The notes under the pieces were generated by a model, which worked only from the letters and a program-made list of their open reading frames with translations, ran no database searches and was not told where the DNA came from. From Malus domestica (lineage: Eukaryota; Streptophyta; Magnoliopsida; Rosales; Rosaceae): a stretch of 64,000 nt of DNA. Positions within the stretch are counted from its first letter, which is position 1, and each line of letters opens with the position of its first letter. The stretch is from NCBI RefSeq assembly GCF_042453785.1, contig NC_091661.1, forward strand, positions 28,015,501 to 28,079,500. The letters are read 5' to 3'. Below are positions 33,755-44,715 of this stretch, one piece after another. Both the position numbers and the translations under genes were made by a program.

Positions 33755-34623
33755 GAGGTATTCATCAATTTCTCCCATGAACTTGTGATTATTGGCCAAT
33801 TTCCCCCCTCAACTTTAATTTTGGCCAATTTTCCCCCTCAACTCTCATAATTAGTCAATTTGCACTTTACTGTTAATTTTTTAATTTGATCATAATTAAA
33901 CAAGTGGATGTATGTTAATCATTTTCCTATGTCTTTATCCTATTACAAATAGATTAAAATTTAGAATTTTACAATTTATCATAGATAGTATTATTAGTCA
34001 TTATAAATCAGTATGGAGTAATTTTATTTGATTTTTTACTATACAAAATTGATAACGAAAAGGATTGATGTGTACATTTTTGTATGTGAATACAATTTTC
34101 TTTATAAAAGTGAAAGCTAAGTTCAAGTAAATTGCGGAGAATCGAGGTTTAGTGCAAAAATGACTAGTCAATTCATAATTTTTGACTCCTTATTAAGAAT
34201 AACCCATTTTATTGAAATAGGCCTGATCCATGAGTTTAGGATTATTATTTCTTCTTCTACATGCTTTAAACCCGATTCATAACTTTTTCTTATAATCAAC
34301 CCATATCACTTACTAATTGTATTATGTTTTTGTACATTTTACCCTATATTATGCAGGTGAGTTTATGTTAATTTTAGTACTTTGTTGGAAGTTATTAGAA
34401 AGATTGAAAGAAAAAAAAAAGAACAGATGGAAAATTAAAAAAAATTAACAGTAGGGTGCAAATTGACTAATTATGAGAGTTGAGGGGGAAATTGGCCAAA
34501 TTAAAGTTGAGGGGGGAAATTGACTAATTATGAGAGTTGAGGGGGGAAATTGGCCAAAATTAAAGTTGAGGAGGGAAATTGGCCAATGGTCACAAGTTTA
34601 GGGGGGGAATTGATGAATACCTC
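33755..34623. mobile_element. Non-autonomous Mutator-like element (869 bp)
   Basis: It starts gaggtattcatcaattt and ends in the inverse aattgatgaatacctc, with long inverted arms made of repeats of 'ggccaattt.cccctcaact' type. A perfect 9-bp target duplication ttgatagaa flanks it (33746-33754 and 34624-34632). The middle is AT-rich and codes for nothing. Confidence 0.88.
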
Positions 34624-34727
34624 TTGATAGAAATACAACATATGCTTCAAACTTTAAGAAACATACATAAATAGGAAACATACAGATCTAATAAAAATGG
34701 GTTCATTGGCATTGCAGTTTACACCAT

Positions 34728-35092
34728 AAGGTTGGGGTTATATACAAAATAAGTCACGATGTTTCAATTTTCGTATTTTTACACTATATGGTTTTCGAAT
34801 GTACTAACTTAATATCTCCGTCAATTTCACTGTCTAATTAGACGTTAAGTGCTGAATGACATAGACTTGCCTCTCATTTTGAGCATTTGTTGACCGTCGG
34901 TTTCAATGTCTAGTGTTTTATGAAATTGACATACAACGTGTGCTTAAAATGTAGGTCTAGTATATGCCACATCAACATCTAACATCTAATTAAGCGGCTA
35001 AATTGATAGAGACGTTAAATTTGTGCAATTTAAAAATTACGTGGTGTAAAATGCAAAAACTAAAATCTCATGGCTCATATATAACCAAACCT
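34728..35092. repeat. Fold-back repeat, probable MITE
   Basis: The left arm (aaggttggggttatatac ... ttttacacta) is inverted in the right arm (tggtgtaaaa ... atataaccaaacctt). About 60-bp imperfect arms; target duplication not found. Confidence 0.5.
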
Positions 35093-36452
35093 TTTGGTAT
35101 AAGTTAACCCAAAAAAGAAAAAAAAGAAAAAGAGAATGGAAGAACAAATTGTTCAAATAAGCACCAAGCAAATCATCCAATTAGGTACCCGAAACTAGAG
35201 TTTCATCGTATCTAAACTAGAGTCCTATTAATATTTGTAAACAATACAAGTATTGTACCTCAAACGGGGCCCATATTAATTTAGCCAAATTGTAAGCACA
35301 AAGACTAAATTGGCCAAACGAGTAAAACACATAGACTAGTGGTCGATTGTAGTTTGAGGTTCGATTTGTTTAAACCAAATGGGCGTGTATATTTACTACT
35401 CAGAAGCAATCGTGGAGTCTATAGTATTGTTGCTGCCACCTTAAGTAAGGTGTGTTTATATTTACGGTGGCTTCAAAAATCATTTCCTGCAGGTTCATGC
35501 TTTTGGTTTTTGGGAAAGAAAAATTCTTTAATTCTTTCTTAAAGACCTTCATCTTCCCTTAAAATACAATTCCACAAAAGAAAATCTTAATTAGATTGTT
35601 AATTAATTAACTTCTTGGTTGGAACGTCATTAGATTACATGGATATAATACTGCCTTAAATTACATGCCTACATGGAACGTTATTAATCAATATTAAGAT
35701 AAGAACATAAATTTACTCCTATATAATAATAATTGGATTTCCTTAAAAGCAATTTATGTCTCACATTGACATTGTCATCAATGAGGTTGCCATTCAAACT
35801 CTCTGGCGTTTGAGTGTCCTTTTTTTTGTTTTTTCATTTTTATTTATACAACCTATATTGGGGAGGGGAAAATCGGACTTGAGGCTTTGGATGTAAATAT
35901 AAATGTTCTTAACCATACAGTACAAGCACTTTGGTTGCGTGCATATCTTTTTCATCCTCTTTTTTAACACAAACAATATTAAAGAAAAAAAATTCAAACA
36001 CAGAAGTTGGAGTGACCGCTATGGACTTCATAGCAACAATCCCCTTTTGAGTGTGTGTGAAATGAAGTAAAAATGTATAAGAAACATTCCATATGGTCAA
36101 AGAAGTTAGAAGTATAATCCAAAGTGTAGGGATACAATACACAAATACACTGAAACTAACAAATATAATGCTACACAATCTACATGATTCATTCACCGCC
36201 TCAATCGGAGGCTGCGGAAGTGCCTCCCTTCGTTACATAGTTCGATTGTGTGATTTGTCAACTACCTCTCTCTCTCTCTTTCTCTCTCTCTCTGCAGTCA
36301 TTCAAACTATTTTCTCCTTTTCCCCTTTAATTTCTTGGTAAGGGATAGAAAGTCACGCTTCCATCCCAAGTGATCGGCAGACATCGTACACTCTTGCTGT
36401 TTCTTCATTTATCTCTATCAATATTTTTATGCCCTAGATATTTTTCTCAACA
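35093..36452. other. Spacer upstream of the GH9 gene
   Basis: No gene seen. It includes a T-rich stretch with a possible SINE-like tail (35820-35935) and a CT microsatellite at about 36266-36295, about 190 bp upstream of the TATA box. Confidence 0.5.
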
Positions 36453-36460
36453 TATAAATA
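36453..36460 (+). promoter_or_regulatory. TATA box of the GH9 endoglucanase gene
   Basis: TATAAATA, 96 bp upstream of the chosen ATG at 36549. A CT-rich microsatellite (about 36266-36295) lies further upstream, a common feature of plant core promoters. Confidence 0.65.
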
Positions 36461-36548
36461 TAGAGCGTGTCACAACTCACAAGTTACAAACTTGCGAGTA
36501 CAAGAAAATAGTAGTGGGGTTTCGAAGAGACAGATATTGAAGAAAAAA

Positions 36549-39500
36549 ATGTCTGCGCTTCATAAGATGGTGGGCTTAGTGGGGGCGATTATGGTGGCGA
36601 TGGTGATGACGGTGGTTTCTTCTTCTTCAACTCATGACTATGGAGATGCTTTGACCAAGAGCATTTTGTTCTTTGAAGGTCAGCGGTCGGGCAAGTTACC
36701 TTCTTCTCAGAGAATGACTTGGAGGAAGGATTCCGCTCTTCGCGACGGCTTCGAGATTGGCGTAAGTCTCTCCACTCGATCTCTTTGAATTTGGATAGAA
36801 CATGATACTGCTAATTAGATTTTACAGATTCTTAATTATTACCCAAATTATGATTAGGAAAAAAAAAATTTGAAGTTGCTTTCATCAAATTTTTCTCTCT
36901 GCCTTTTCACGTGCCAGAATGGTTAAAGAATGAAAATTTGGCAAGATTTCATGGTATTTATTTCAGTAATCACAAGCTAATGGGAAAAAAGTTGAAACGG
37001 TACACTATTACGTACTTATAGGAGAAAAAGTATTTGACAAATGTGACTAACATTTCTGGAGAAAAAGAACTTGTGCTTCACATTTTCCCTTTATAAAACA
37101 TGTGAATTCGCCTCATTTTTTCCCCTTTTTATTTGGCGGTGTTTGATTAGTTTTTATACCAATTAGTGCGATTAAATTGAATGTTAATTATGAACTTAAT
37201 TATGACCTCACAATTAGTAATTTTGGTTATTTAATCCATTTCTGTAGCAATTGGTGGAATGGCTTCCCTGACGTTTTTAGCTATCAAGGGCTTTTTTGTG
37301 TGTATGGACTAACCATTTGTTTTTTGTACGATCAGGTAGACTTAGTAGGAGGTTACTACGATGCCGGCGACAACGTGAAGTTCAACTTTCCGATGGCATT
37401 CTCCACAACAATGCTGGCATGGAGCGTTTTAGAGTTCGGGAAGGACATGAGCTCGGACTTGCCGCATGCCCTCGACACGATTCGATGGGCAACCGACTAC
37501 TTCCTAAAAGCCACTAGCATTCCTGGCTTTATCTTTGTCCAAGTTGGCGATCCTTATGGTGATCACAACTGCTGGGAGAGGCCGGAGGAAATGGAAACCC
37601 CGAGGACCCCCTTTGCCGTGAGCAAACAGTTCCCGGGGTCCGAGGTTTCCGCTGAGATTGCGGCAGCTCTTGCAGCTTCTTCCATGGTGTTTAGGCAGAT
37701 TGATAGAGGGTACTCCGCCAGGCTTCTCAAAAGGGCTAAAATGGTACTAAATTTCACGAGATTAATACTTGTGATTAATTAATAATTATGTGAAACTTGA
37801 TTGATACGTTATACTTTGTGCATGGGCTAGGTTTTTGATTTTGCAGATAAATATCAGGGCTCCTATAATGACAGTCTTGGACCGTGGGTCTGCCCGTTTT
37901 ATTGCGATTTTAGTGGCTACGAGGTATGAAGAGAACAATAATTTGCTCCTTACATTTAAAGAATCATTCTTACTCAGTGGTATATTACAAACCAACACCT
38001 ACTAAAATGAGGTTAAAAAAAATATGCGTGTTAAATTGTGATTTGTTTCACAATCTCTAATATTTAGGACGAATTGATATGGGGAGCAGCATGGTTGTTT
38101 AAGGCAACTAAGCAAATCAACTACTGGAACTATGTGTTGCAAAACATGCCCAAGTTGGACAGCGGTAACACAAATGGTGTCTCATGGGTTGGTGGAAGCT
38201 TTGCAGAATTCGGATGGGATTCGAAGCATGCAGGCATCAACGTACTCGTTTCCAAGGTAATTAAGTACTTAAATTTCCTTCGTTCTCTTCTAATTAAACA
38301 TATTGTCTAATACAAGATCGATTTGGTCCAATGCATGTTTTCGCGACAGTTAAGCATGTCTACCATCAGTACGGAGTCTCTTCCTTTCATTTCAAATGCA
38401 GATAGGTTCATATGCACCTTGCTGCCTGAATCACCAACCCTATCTGTCTCATATTCTCCAGGTAGCTACTTCTTTAATCAGTGAATATATAATCACCATT
38501 CATATTACTCTTATTGGTCATTAATGTGGATTAATTAATTAATTAGGTGGGCTTTTGTTTAAACCTGGAGGAAGCAATCTGCAGCATGCAACAACTCTGT
38601 CATTTCTTCTAGTTGTCTATGCTCGTTATTTGAATCAAGCCAAGAGAGCAGTCCATTGTGGCAATGTTGTTGCCAGTCCTGCTAGACTTGTACAACTTGC
38701 TAAAGGCCAGGTACATATTTGCTGCATTGTCATCTTGGTATATATTTACTTTTGGATTAAATTGTAGTTAAAGAGTCTCGAATTATATAATTACCCGAAT
38801 CTCACTTTGGTTCTAAATTCAATATTTGTATTTTATATTTCTCAAACTTTTAACATCGTGTCATTTTAGTCGTTCCATCAAAATATGTTTAGTGTTTCTA
38901 TCATTTGTAGGGGCAAAAATGTCTAAGCATATTATATATACTTACCAAGTCTCTCACCCTCCACTTTTCTTCTCTCATTGATCCAAAATTTAAGTCTTAA
39001 CTTCAAATTGGGAGTAAATTTGCCATTGCAAATTTGCAATGGAATAGAAGAGAAAGGTAGTTGGAGGTTAGGGAAGCATTCGTAATTTTATATACAATGT
39101 GGTTGGCCATATTTACCCCTAAGTTTTGACAGATTAGCAAATGGACTTGTAATGACTACAGTGACGCATGAATAAATCTTTAAAATCTATATAGAATCCA
39201 AAAAATAATAATTCGTAGGCCGAAGCGAGAATCAATTAATAATGAAGGGACTATGATTTCAATTTAAGCTTTACTATATATTCAAAAGATTGTACAATTG
39301 GGATACTTATTTATTTATATAAATTTGGACCGACGGATATTGGATGCAGGCTGATTACATACTAGGAAGTAATCCATTGAGCATGTCATATATGGTGGGA
39401 TATGGTGAAAAATTCCCTCAAAATATTCACCATCGCGGGTCGTCTTTACCGTCACTTGATCAGCACCCAGAACCGATCGACTGCAAAGGTGGAAACGATT

Positions 39501-39676
39501 ACCTTTACAGCGAGAACCCTAATCCGAATTTGCTAATTGGAGCTATTGTTGGAGGACCAGATATCAAAGACGCATATGTTGATTCTCGAGAGGATTTTGT
39601 ACACTCGGAGCCAACCACATACATCAATGCACCTTTTGTGGGGGTCTTGGCTTACTTCAAATCTCAATCATCCTAG
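36549..39676 (+). CDS. Endo-beta-1,4-glucanase, glycoside hydrolase family 9
   Basis: Seven exons with GT...AG borders: 36549-36761, 37336-37743, 37831-37923, 38068-38256, 38350-38461, 38547-38710 and 39350-39676. They give 501 residues. A signal peptide covers about residues 1-27 ([20 protein letters not shown]...); an in-frame ATG at 36492 would add 19 polar residues and is less likely. Then comes the GH9 catalytic domain: mature start [30 protein letters not shown] (DAGDN 80-84, catalytic Asp pair), HHRGSS (420-425, active-site His) and [11 protein letters not shown] (471-481; acidic residues with Glu 480 as acid). There is no carbohydrate-binding tail or membrane anchor, so it is a secreted class B enzyme. 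Known role: cleaving beta-1,4-glucans during wall loosening, abscission or ripening. A decayed tandem copy lies at 44716-47295. Confidence 0.94.
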
Positions 39677-40084
39677 CTTAGTTAGCTTAATTATAGCTCA
39701 TAATTAAATTCTTCATCCTCTCTCTTACAAATTATTGATCTTATGTTTACATCCTGTAACTGCAAAGAAAAAGAAGAAGAGTTGTTAGAAATGTAAGACT
39801 TGTGCAAAAAATGTGAAATATGTCACTAACCTTTTGTCCGGCGCCATTAACCCTAATTATATAACGAAAATTAACTTAAACTTTCGGTGGATCAAAGTCG
39901 ATCGTTTGATCTGCATTTCATACAAAACTTCACGACATGTCACAAACTAGAAATTACTAATTGTTAGTACCATAATTTGGACTCATTTTGTCGACGTAAA
40001 TACATAAAAGGGTATTTGGATGAGCCCATATCCCATAAAAGGATTCTCTGCTCTCATGCCCTTATGTAAATAGGAACCTACATT
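39677..40084. other. Downstream region of the GH9 gene
   Basis: 3' untranslated and intergenic DNA up to the hAT insertion; nothing else recognised. Confidence 0.5.
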
Positions 40085-43000
40085 CAGGGGCGGAGGGACC
40101 ATAGGACCACAGTAGTCCTAGGCCCATCCTGCTTTTGTTTATAACTAAAAATTAGTACTACTTATTATTTTATTATTTTCAGTTAAATCATTCATATTTC
40201 CTAGACAAACTATCTGGCCCTCTTTAAATATTTTAAGAATATCCGGCCCTCTTTAAATAACCCTAAAGCCTACCTATAACCTATTCCAACTTCCAACACT
40301 TCATCTTCCATTCATTTTCCCAATACTAAAAATTAGTATTTTATTATTCTCTAATTCTAGCCGACTGTTGCTCTGCTGCTAGTTTGAAAAAAATAGTCAG
40401 AACACTGCTTCTCTCAGTCTGATCCCTCCCGTGGTACACAAGCCGTACACTGCTTCTCTCATCTATAGCATGTCACAGTCTTCAACTAGTCTATCAATCT
40501 ATCAGTCTTCAATTTCCATGATCCTCAAGAGTATGAACTTCGAATCTTCATAGTTGTCATTTTCAATTTTTTTTTTACAATTTGCTAATTCATATATGTT
40601 GTCATCTACAATTGTAAATTAATTTAACAAATAATATTTTTTTTTTGCAGATTAAAGAATTCAATAATTCCATCATTCCATAAAAAAGACATTGAAGTTT
40701 AGTTAATTGGTCAACAACCCAAAGTATGTATTTTACTCTCAATTCCTGTTACAATTTTTTGTTTATAAATTATGATTAAATTGATGTCTTGCAATTTCTC
40801 TTAACTATTGCCTAATTTGTTTTAGTTTGTAAAATTAGCATATATGTTCATATTTCTTTTAATTTAAAGTTAGTCAATCTATGTTTTTTTACTTTTCAGT
40901 TATGGAAAGATATTTCAAAAGAAAAACACAACCTGAGATATTAGAACCGTCTCCAAAGAGTCCAAAGAACAATGAAAGTAGTTCAAAACAAACTTGTGTG
41001 GATTCTATGGAAATTAACTCGGAAACTCTCCAGTATGATCCTGGATTGCGTAGACCGATTTTGAGTTATCATCCTAATGTTCGAGACCAAGTTCGAAGAG
41101 CCTATCTCCAAAATAAACCTTGTCAACCAAAAACCCATGCATTTCCCTACACAAATTTTGGGACAAAGCCTAGAAGGTTCAATCCTGCTTGGTTTACTCA
41201 ATTTCCTAATTGGTTGGAGTATAGCACATCACAGGATGCTGCCTATTGTTTATGTTGTTATCTCTTCAAACCTGATATTGGAGATCAATCTGGTGGAGAT
41301 ACTTTTGTTGGAGTCGGATTCAAGAATTGGAAGTGCAAGAAGAAACTAGAAATTCATGTTGGAGGACCTAATAGTTCTCATAATAATGCTTGGAGAAACT
41401 GTGAAGCCTTATTAAACCAAAAACAACATATTGAAACAGTTATCTCAAAACAAACTGACCAAGATCGAATTGATTATCGAACTCGATTAGGTGCATCAGT
41501 TGGTGTTAGTAGAATTCTCTTACAACAAGGTCTTCCATTTCGTGGGCATGATGAATCTGAAAATTCACTCAACCAAGGAAACTTTCTTGAAATTCTACGA
41601 TGGCTACGTCATTATAATGAGGGTATAAAGGCTGTCACGCTAGAAAATGCTCCTGAAAATTTGAAATTGACATCACCTGATATTCAAAAGGACATCTCAA
41701 GTGCTATTTCATATGAAATCATCAGTGCAATCACTAGTGATATTAATGATTCTTTATTTTCCATTCTTGTTGATGAATCACGAGACAAGTCTTCAAATGA
41801 GCAAATGGCCATTGTATTGCGCTTTGTGGATAAGGGTCATGTGATAGAGCGCTTTGTAGGTATTGAGCATGTTGCAGATACTAAAGCTTCCTCACTCAAG
41901 TTAGCCATTGATGATTTCTTTTCTAGACATGGATTGAGCATATCAAAATTGCGTGGGCAAGGCTATGATGGGGCAAGTAATATGCAAGGTGAGTTCAATG
42001 GCCTTAAAGCACTAATTTTAAATGAGAATAAGTCTGCCTTTTATGTTCATTGTTTTGCTCATCAACTTCAATTAGCTCTAGTAGCAGTGGCAAAAAAAAA
42101 TTCTGAAATTGGAGATCTCTTTACTATGGTTTCTTCTGTGGTGAATATTGTGGTGGCATCTTCTAAGCGTCGTGATATTCTTAGAGAGAAACATGCTCAT
42201 GTAGTTTTGGAAGCACTAGAAAATAACGAGCTTTCAAGTGGACAAGGTTTGAATCAAGAAACTACTCTTAAGCGGGCTAGTGACACGCGATGGAGCTCTC
42301 ACTATAATTGTTTAATCAGCTTGGCTCACATGTTCTCATCAACGATAGAAGTGCTTGAGATTGTAAGAAAAGATGGAACAAGTTCTGAACAAAAATTTGA
42401 AGCAAAGGTTCTATTGACTTTTATTCAATCTTTCAACTTTATTTTTGGTCTACACTTGATGAAAAAGGTTTTGGGGATCACAAACGATTTATCGCAGGCA
42501 TTGCAAAAGAAGGATCAAGATATTGTGAATGCAATGAACTTGGTCAATATATGCAAAGGATGCGAGAAAGTGGTTGGGAATCCTTATTTGATGAAGTTTC
42601 ATCCTTTTGTGACAAGAATCGTATTAAAATTCCTAGCATGGATGATATTTTTACGAGTGGAGAGCGACCAAACCGAAAAGCTCATCCCATCACAAACGTG
42701 CACCATTATCGGGTTGATTTATTCACCGATGTCATAGATAAACAACTCACTGAGTTAAATGATCGATTTACTGAGAAGAATACTGAACTACTTCTTTGTG
42801 TGGCATGTTTAAGTCCAAGTAATTCTTTCTTTGCCTTTGACAAAGAAAAATTGATGCGTCTTGCCCAATTTTATCCAAGTGATTTTTCAGAGCACGATCT
42901 TGAGTTACTCAAAGAACAGCTTGAGAATTATATTTGCGACATGACCTCTAATAGTGAGTTTGCAGATTTGAAAGGAATTAGTGATCTTGCACAAAAGATG

Positions 43001-43435
43001 GTTGGAACCAAGAAAGATCATACTTATCCGTTAGTGTACTTGCTTTTGACACTGGCACTCATCTTACCGGTTGCAACAGCAAGTGTAGAGCGAGTCTTTT
43101 CTGCTATGAATATTGTTAAGAACACCCTACGCAATCGAATGGGTGATTTGTGGATGAACGATTGTTTGGTTGCTTATATTGAAAAGGATATTTTTAATAG
43201 TATAGAGGACGAGGCTATCATGCAACGATTTCAAAATATGAAAACTCGTCGAGGACAATTATTTTAATTATTGGGAATATGTAATATTATCAATGCTATG
43301 TTATTTTGAATTTTGGTTACTTTTCATATACATACTATGATGTTTTGGTTAACAGTTTTGTAACTACTATCGATTTAATTTTTTTTAATATTTGTGAGAG
43401 GCCCCTCCTAACCCGAAATCCTGGCTCCGCCACTG
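40085..43435 (+). mobile_element. hAT DNA transposon, nearly complete
   Basis: 3351 bp. The ends are CAGGGGCGGAG and the inverse of CAGTGGCGGAG, flanked by a perfect 8-bp target duplication cctacatt (40077-40084 and 43436-43443), the hAT hallmark. It encodes one transposase (40902-43267) preceded by about 800 bp of apparent 5' leader, probably with introns (an acceptor-like tttttacttttcag lies just before the ATG). Confidence 0.95.
40902..43267 (+). pseudogene. hAT transposase (TTF zinc finger, DUF4371, hAT dimerisation) with one frameshift
   Basis: The frame from ATG 40902 (MERYFKRKTQPE) runs open to 42737. It carries a TTF-type zinc-finger region (about residues 85-135, NPAWFTQFPNWLEYS, YCLCCYLFKP), a DUF4371/RNase H-like core (SILVDESRDKSSNEQM, GQGYDGASNMQG, HCFAHQLQLALVAVA) and DTRWSSHY. 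Near 42553 the homology jumps to another frame (MRESGWESLFDEVSSFC onward) and continues to 43267 with the C-terminal dimerisation domain (PVATASVERVFSAMNIVKNT, LRNRMGDLWMNDCLVAYIEK). One small length change near 42550 therefore separates it from an open reading frame of about 780 residues. An upstream in-frame ATG at 40881 lies before the splice-acceptor-like site. Confidence 0.88.
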
Positions 43436-43477
43436 CCTACATTGTCATGGTGAAAACCTGAGTAGTCTGGACGTAGT

Positions 43478-44073
43478 TGTTAAATTTCAGACGGGCCATG
43501 GGCCAACTCTAACAACACCGATATTGTTCCCATCTGGGCCACCTGCTCAATCCATTAGGTGTGGAGTTTTAATACAAAAGGCATCGGTGTTAGTTAGAGT
43601 GGGGTAATTCTATATAAATTTAGAGTGTGGGTAATTCTATATAAATGGCTTGTTCTCAAGCCTTATGGCCGATGTGGGACAAATGAATTCTAACACTCCC
43701 CCGCACGTGAGACCCCATTTTATGGGTCACACGTGGAGTTCCACACATCGGCAACCACGTGGAGCCAAGCCGGGGCTCACCCATTTGCGTGGGGCCAAAG
43801 GGGACCCATCCGTTCACGTGGATGTATGGACCCGTCCCCTGGCTCTGATACCATGTTAAATTTCAGGTAGACGAGCCATGGGCCCACTCCAACAACACCG
43901 ATATTGTCCCCACTTGGCTACCTGCTCAATCCGTCAGGTGTGGGGTTTTAATACAAAAAGCCTCGGTGTTAGTTAGAGTGGGGTAATTCTATATAAATTT
44001 AGAGTGAGGTAATTCTATATAAATGACTTGTTCTCAAGCCTTCTGGCCGACGTGGGACAAAGGAATTCTAACA
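43478..44073 (-). mobile_element. TRIM (terminal-repeat retrotransposon in miniature), not Cassandra
   Basis: LTRs at 43478-43695 and 43854-44073 (tgttaaatttcag to gaattctaaca), perfect 5-bp target duplication gtagt (43473-43477 and 44074-44078). The 158-bp middle holds a minus-strand primer site TGGTATCAGAGCC beside the right LTR and a purine tract beside the left LTR. No coding capacity, as expected for TRIMs. The LTRs differ by roughly a tenth by eye, so this is older than the copia insertion. It starts only 34 bp beyond the hAT target duplication. Confidence 0.88.
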
Positions 44074-44078
44074 GTAGT

Positions 44079-44715
44079 CATTTAGTCAAACTTCGGGTAA
44101 AAAATTATACATGACTTGTGACGTTCTTGTATTTGTCTGGTTTTAAAATCCTTTTCAACTTTGTGTATCAACATTAATTAAAGATAAAAACTCAATGATT
44201 GAGATGCCGGCCATTTACATGTTTAGGTGGCCGGGAAAAAACAATCCCCGAAAAAAGGAACTTAGTTTTTTCGGTTGCAGAAAAAGAATCTATACAGTAT
44301 AATCAAAATTACATGCATACCGGCAAGGGAAATAAAACAAATCCCTCTTGTTCTTGGCATAAACTTCCAGCCATATAGTGATATCCACCTCGGATTTTGG
44401 TAATTGTAGAATGCCCTAAACGTGACTTAATTTAAACATTGGAATATGGACAAGGAATTCCTAATCAAGGTTTACGTTTTACGTACGTTTTGTTTTTCGC
44501 TAAGCACTGCAGATTCCTTAATCACTTCTTTGGACCTTGCTTTATTGTATGAATTTACCATTACCAACGCCTCTGTGCCTTTGATTAATTGACAGAATTT
44601 TAATTACACCAACTTAATCAGTTACCTATTGTGGAGAAGGGACAACGATTGACCACTATATATTGTAGCGATATATTGAACCCTACTTAAACAGATAATT
44701 ATAACCAAAAGAGAA
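44079..44715. other. Region upstream of the GH9 pseudogene
   Basis: AT-rich former promoter region; nothing specific recognised. Confidence 0.45.
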
